A stretch of 7,858 nucleotides of DNA. Source: Rhodospirillaceae bacterium. Its GTDB lineage: Bacteria; Pseudomonadota; Alphaproteobacteria; SP197. The notes below the pieces were generated by a model that saw nothing but the letters and a program-made list of their open reading frames with translations, was not told the DNA's origin and made no database searches. The number at the start of each line of letters is the position of its first letter. Positions within the stretch are counted from its first letter, which is position 1. Shown here piece after piece: positions 6,360 through 7,858 of the stretch. Made by a program: the position numbers and the translations under genes. The DNA lies in NCBI GenBank assembly GCA_018700655.1, contig JABIUG010000144.1:1-7858 (forward strand). The letters run 5' to 3'.

Positions 6360-7136
6360 TCAAACTGGCTTGCGCGCCATGAATGCGTAGCCGTAAACCT
6401 CGAAGACGCGGGCATTGGGTTCACCACCTGCGCCTGCAAACGTATCTACAGCAGGACCGATCTGAACATCGATAAATCCTGCCTCTTCCATCATCTGCCG
6501 CCAGCCTTCCAACGGAACGCCACCAGCAATTCAAGCCGTCCAGAGATCGATATTCGAGACTGCCGATTCAGGTACCGGTTTGCCGTTGGCTATATCGGCA
6601 AACTGCAGACGGCCACCGGGCTTGAGGACACGTCGAATTTCTCCGAGCACGCGTTGCTTGTCCAGACAGAGATTGGTCACGCCGTTGCTGATCACGACAT
6701 CAGCCCAGCCATCTTCGACCGGCACGGCCTCGATCAGACCCTCACGAAACTCGACGTTCGAAAATCCGATGTCGGCCGCTGTATTACGCGACTTGTCGAG
6801 CATCTCCTCGGTCATGTCGATGCCCACGACCTCACCTTCGGATCCAACCTGGCGAGCGGCGATGAAAACATCGAAACCCCCGCCCGACCCGATATCAACC
6901 ACACGCTCTCCCTGGCCAAGCGGCCGCAGCGAAAACGGGTTGCCAACGCCGGCGAACGATTCGACTGCTGCATCGGGCAGCGAGCCAACGAGGGTGTCAT
7001 CGTAACCGAGACGTTTCGCCAACGGGCGCCCGGTATGGAAATGATAATCCCCATGCGGGTCGACCGCGACTTCCCGATATTTCGATTTTACCTCTTCGCG
7101 CAGAGCAGCGGCATCGACAGGCGTAACATCATCCAT
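6360..7136 (-). CDS. ArsM-like SAM methyltransferase, probable selenoprotein (in-frame TGA = Sec202)
   Basis: The gene encodes 258 residues if TGA 6531-6533 is read as selenocysteine; stopping there would leave 201. N-terminal Y-H-F-H-T-G-R-P (31-38) precedes a SAM-binding fold: V-D-I-G-S-G-G-G at 80-87, Asp107 after the second strand, E-G-L-I-E-A-V-P at 132-139, S-N-G-V-T-N-L-C-L-D-K at 150-160, and R-V-L-K-P-G-G at 169-175. This is the layout of arsenite methyltransferase ArsM and its shorter relatives. After N-I-D-L-W-T-A comes the TGA, then I-A-G-G-V-P-L-E-G-W and a C-terminus ending V-Y-G-Y-A-F-M-A-R-K-P-V, with no further stop. In relatives the TGA position is cysteine and, in ArsM, the equivalent cysteine binds As(III). 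Cys157 is the only cysteine. A SECIS-like hairpin follows the TGA. GGGAGG at 7142-7147, five bases before the ATG, gives a strong start. A recent Cys-to-stop mutation or a sequencing error is the alternative. The substrate could be arsenite or another thiophilic metalloid; this is not shown. Confidence 0.8.
6495..6529 (-). promoter_or_regulatory. Bacterial SECIS-like stem-loop directly after the in-frame UGA
   Basis: In the mRNA, 6529 down to 6514 can pair with 6510 down to 6495: 14 of 16 positions pair (10 Watson-Crick, 4 G-U), with two G-G mismatches (6518/6506 and 6523/6501). The apical loop is GUU (6513-6511) closed by UUCC/GGAA. The loop begins 17 bases after the UGA and has G first. Both agree with what is known of bacterial SECIS elements, which sit in the coding sequence just past the UGA, carry a small apical loop with an early G, and recruit SelB. 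The whole element is translated. Pairing was worked out by eye; no folding energy was computed. Confidence 0.7.
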
Positions 7137-7141
7137 CGCTT

Positions 7142-7147
7142 CCTCCC
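7142..7147 (-). promoter_or_regulatory. Strong ribosome binding site of the ArsM-like gene
   Basis: GGGAGG on the minus strand, five bases before ATG 7134-7136. It shows that the gene is set up for active translation, which argues against a decayed pseudogene. The 181 bases between this gene and the cysteine synthase stop probably also hold a promoter, but no clear -35/-10 pair was found. Confidence 0.65.
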
Positions 7148-7317
7148 TTTGTTGCCCACATACCGATCAAAGTTGTCACAAGAGTTAAGCACAGTATCCT
7201 TTGAGCGATGTCTGTGGGGCCCATGACGCATTTGCCTCAAAGGCTACCCGGCACTTTCACGCCAGATTTGGTGGTGCTTCGAGGCGCTCTTTCGCACTTC
7301 GGCAACCTGCTCCAGAT

Positions 7318-7858
7318 CTAGACGGAAGGCATGTGAAACCCTGGTGTAGAGTGTGAGAGCGCAATTTCTTCCTCGGTCATCTCGTCAACGACGCCCTCGA
7401 ACAAGGGCGAGGACAGATAACGCTCACCGGTGTCGGGCAACATGCAAAGAATGACGGAGCCAGGGTCCGCGATCTCCGCGACCTGCATGGCGGTGGCGAA
7501 GGTTGCGCCACCTGAAATGCCGGTGAAGATCCCTTCGCCTTCAGCCAGCTTTCTTGACCACTCGATACCCACTGGACCTGGAACCGGCATCAACGCGTCG
7601 TAATAGTTTTGGTCGATCGCTTCCTGCAGGACGAGGGGAATGAAATCGGGTGTCCACCCCTGAATTGGATGCGGCTCGAAATCGGGATGCGTTGCAGATG
7701 GAGACCCATCCTCGTTTCGATCCTGCATGTGACCACTCCCAACAATTTGTGCGTTGGCAGGTTCGGTCAGAATGATCTTGGTTTCGGGGCGCTCTTTCCG
7801 GAGCACGCGTGCCACTCCTGTGACCGTACCGCCAGTGCCATAACCAGTGACCCAGTAG
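7318..7858 (-). CDS. Cysteine synthase (PLP-dependent beta-replacing enzyme), C-terminal part
   Basis: The gene is cut by the right edge; the visible 179 residues are the C-terminal part of a roughly 300-plus-residue fold-type II PLP enzyme. They open with W-V-T-G-Y-G-T-G-G-T-V-T-G, whose G-T-G-G-T loop holds the PLP phosphate. H-P-I-Q-G-W-T-P-D-F-I-P follows at about 62-73, replacing the usual I-G-A-G-F-I-P of CysK, then F-T-G-I-S-G-G-A at about 110-117 and C-M-L-P-D-T-G-E-R-Y-L-S-S at about 137-149, which contacts the PLP ring. The tail carries S-T-P-G-F-H-M and ends at TAG 7318-7320. The enzyme would make cysteine from O-acetylserine and sulfide, or a close variant of that reaction. The PLP lysine lies in the missing half. 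It stands 181 bases upstream of the ArsM-like gene on the same strand. CysK versus a CysM or cystathionine beta-synthase-like variant cannot be settled from this part. Confidence 0.88.
   Translation of the reverse strand, partial: YWVTGYGTGGTVTGVARVLRKERPETKIILTEPANAQIVGSGHMQDRNEDGSPSATHPDFEPHPIQGWTPDFIPLVLQEAIDQNYYDALMPVPGPVGIEWSRKLAEGEGIFTGISGGATFATAMQVAEIADPGSVILCMLPDTGERYLSSPLFEGVVDEMTEEEIALSHSTPGFHMPSV

Noticed and set aside
6531..7136. Methyltransferase ending at the first TGA as a complete 201-residue protein
   Set aside because: It would end before the last strands of the fold, while the same frame goes on with family-like sequence to a normal end. The longer reading is preferred.
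7240..7317. Coding-like stretch in another frame just past the cysteine synthase stop (D-L-E-Q-V-A-E-V-R), suggesting a frameshifted tail
   Set aside because: The synthase already has a normal-looking C-terminus, the stretch is about 24 residues and I recognise no family in it.

Overview
The window is GC-rich with dense genes, short gaps, GC-rich third codon positions and Shine-Dalgarno-type ribosome sites. This fits a high-GC bacterium. The mix of families (Abhydrolase_10 hydrolase, Tat-exported flavin amine oxidase, acetoacetate decarboxylase-like protein, medium-chain dehydrogenase, cysteine synthase ending in a 'STPGFHM'-like tail) suggests an alphaproteobacterium, possibly marine. No rRNA, tRNA or phylogenetic marker is present, so this placement is an inference.

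Layout. (1) 1-926, minus: N-terminal 308 codons of an Abhydrolase_10-type alpha/beta hydrolase, running off the left edge. (2) 927-1236: a gap of about 310 bases with no convincing gene. (3) 1237-1683, minus: the C-terminal part of a GcvT/aminomethyltransferase-like protein that has lost its folate-binding N-terminal region; probably a gene remnant. (4) 1773-3122, plus: a FAD amine oxidase with a twin-arginine signal. (5) 3268-4107, plus: a class I SAM methyltransferase with a cysteine-rich N-terminal motif. (6) 4312-4998, plus: an acetoacetate decarboxylase-like protein lacking the canonical Schiff-base lysine. (7) 5070-6089, minus: a zinc medium-chain dehydrogenase. (8) 6360-7136, minus: an ArsM-like SAM methyltransferase with an in-frame TGA. 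(9) 7318-7858, minus: the C-terminal 179 residues of a cysteine synthase, cut by the right edge.

The main discovery candidate is gene 8. A conventional reading stops at TGA 6531-6533 and gives a 201-residue protein truncated in the middle of the methyltransferase fold. Reading through the TGA in the same frame gives 56 more residues that look like the normal C-terminus of this family, ending at a second TGA (6360-6362), for 258 residues in all. The TGA lies where relatives carry a conserved cysteine (family pattern LWT-x-C-I-A-G-G). Directly after it, the mRNA can fold into a long stem-loop with a GUU apical loop that starts 17 bases past the UGA, as expected of a bacterial SECIS element. The best reading is a selenoprotein: a methyltransferase with Sec202, probably paired with its only cysteine, Cys157, and likely to act on a metalloid or another thiophilic substrate.

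How the genes work together. The minus-strand order is cysteine synthase, selenocysteine methyltransferase, then zinc dehydrogenase, with gaps of about 180 and 270 bases, so a single operon is not certain. The plus-strand genes (amine oxidase, methyltransferase, decarboxylase-like) share direction, with gaps of 145 and 204 bases. They may serve one catabolic or modification route, but the sequence does not name a substrate. No selenocysteine machinery (selA, selB, selC, selD) lies in the window, so the Sec call depends on the rest of the genome.
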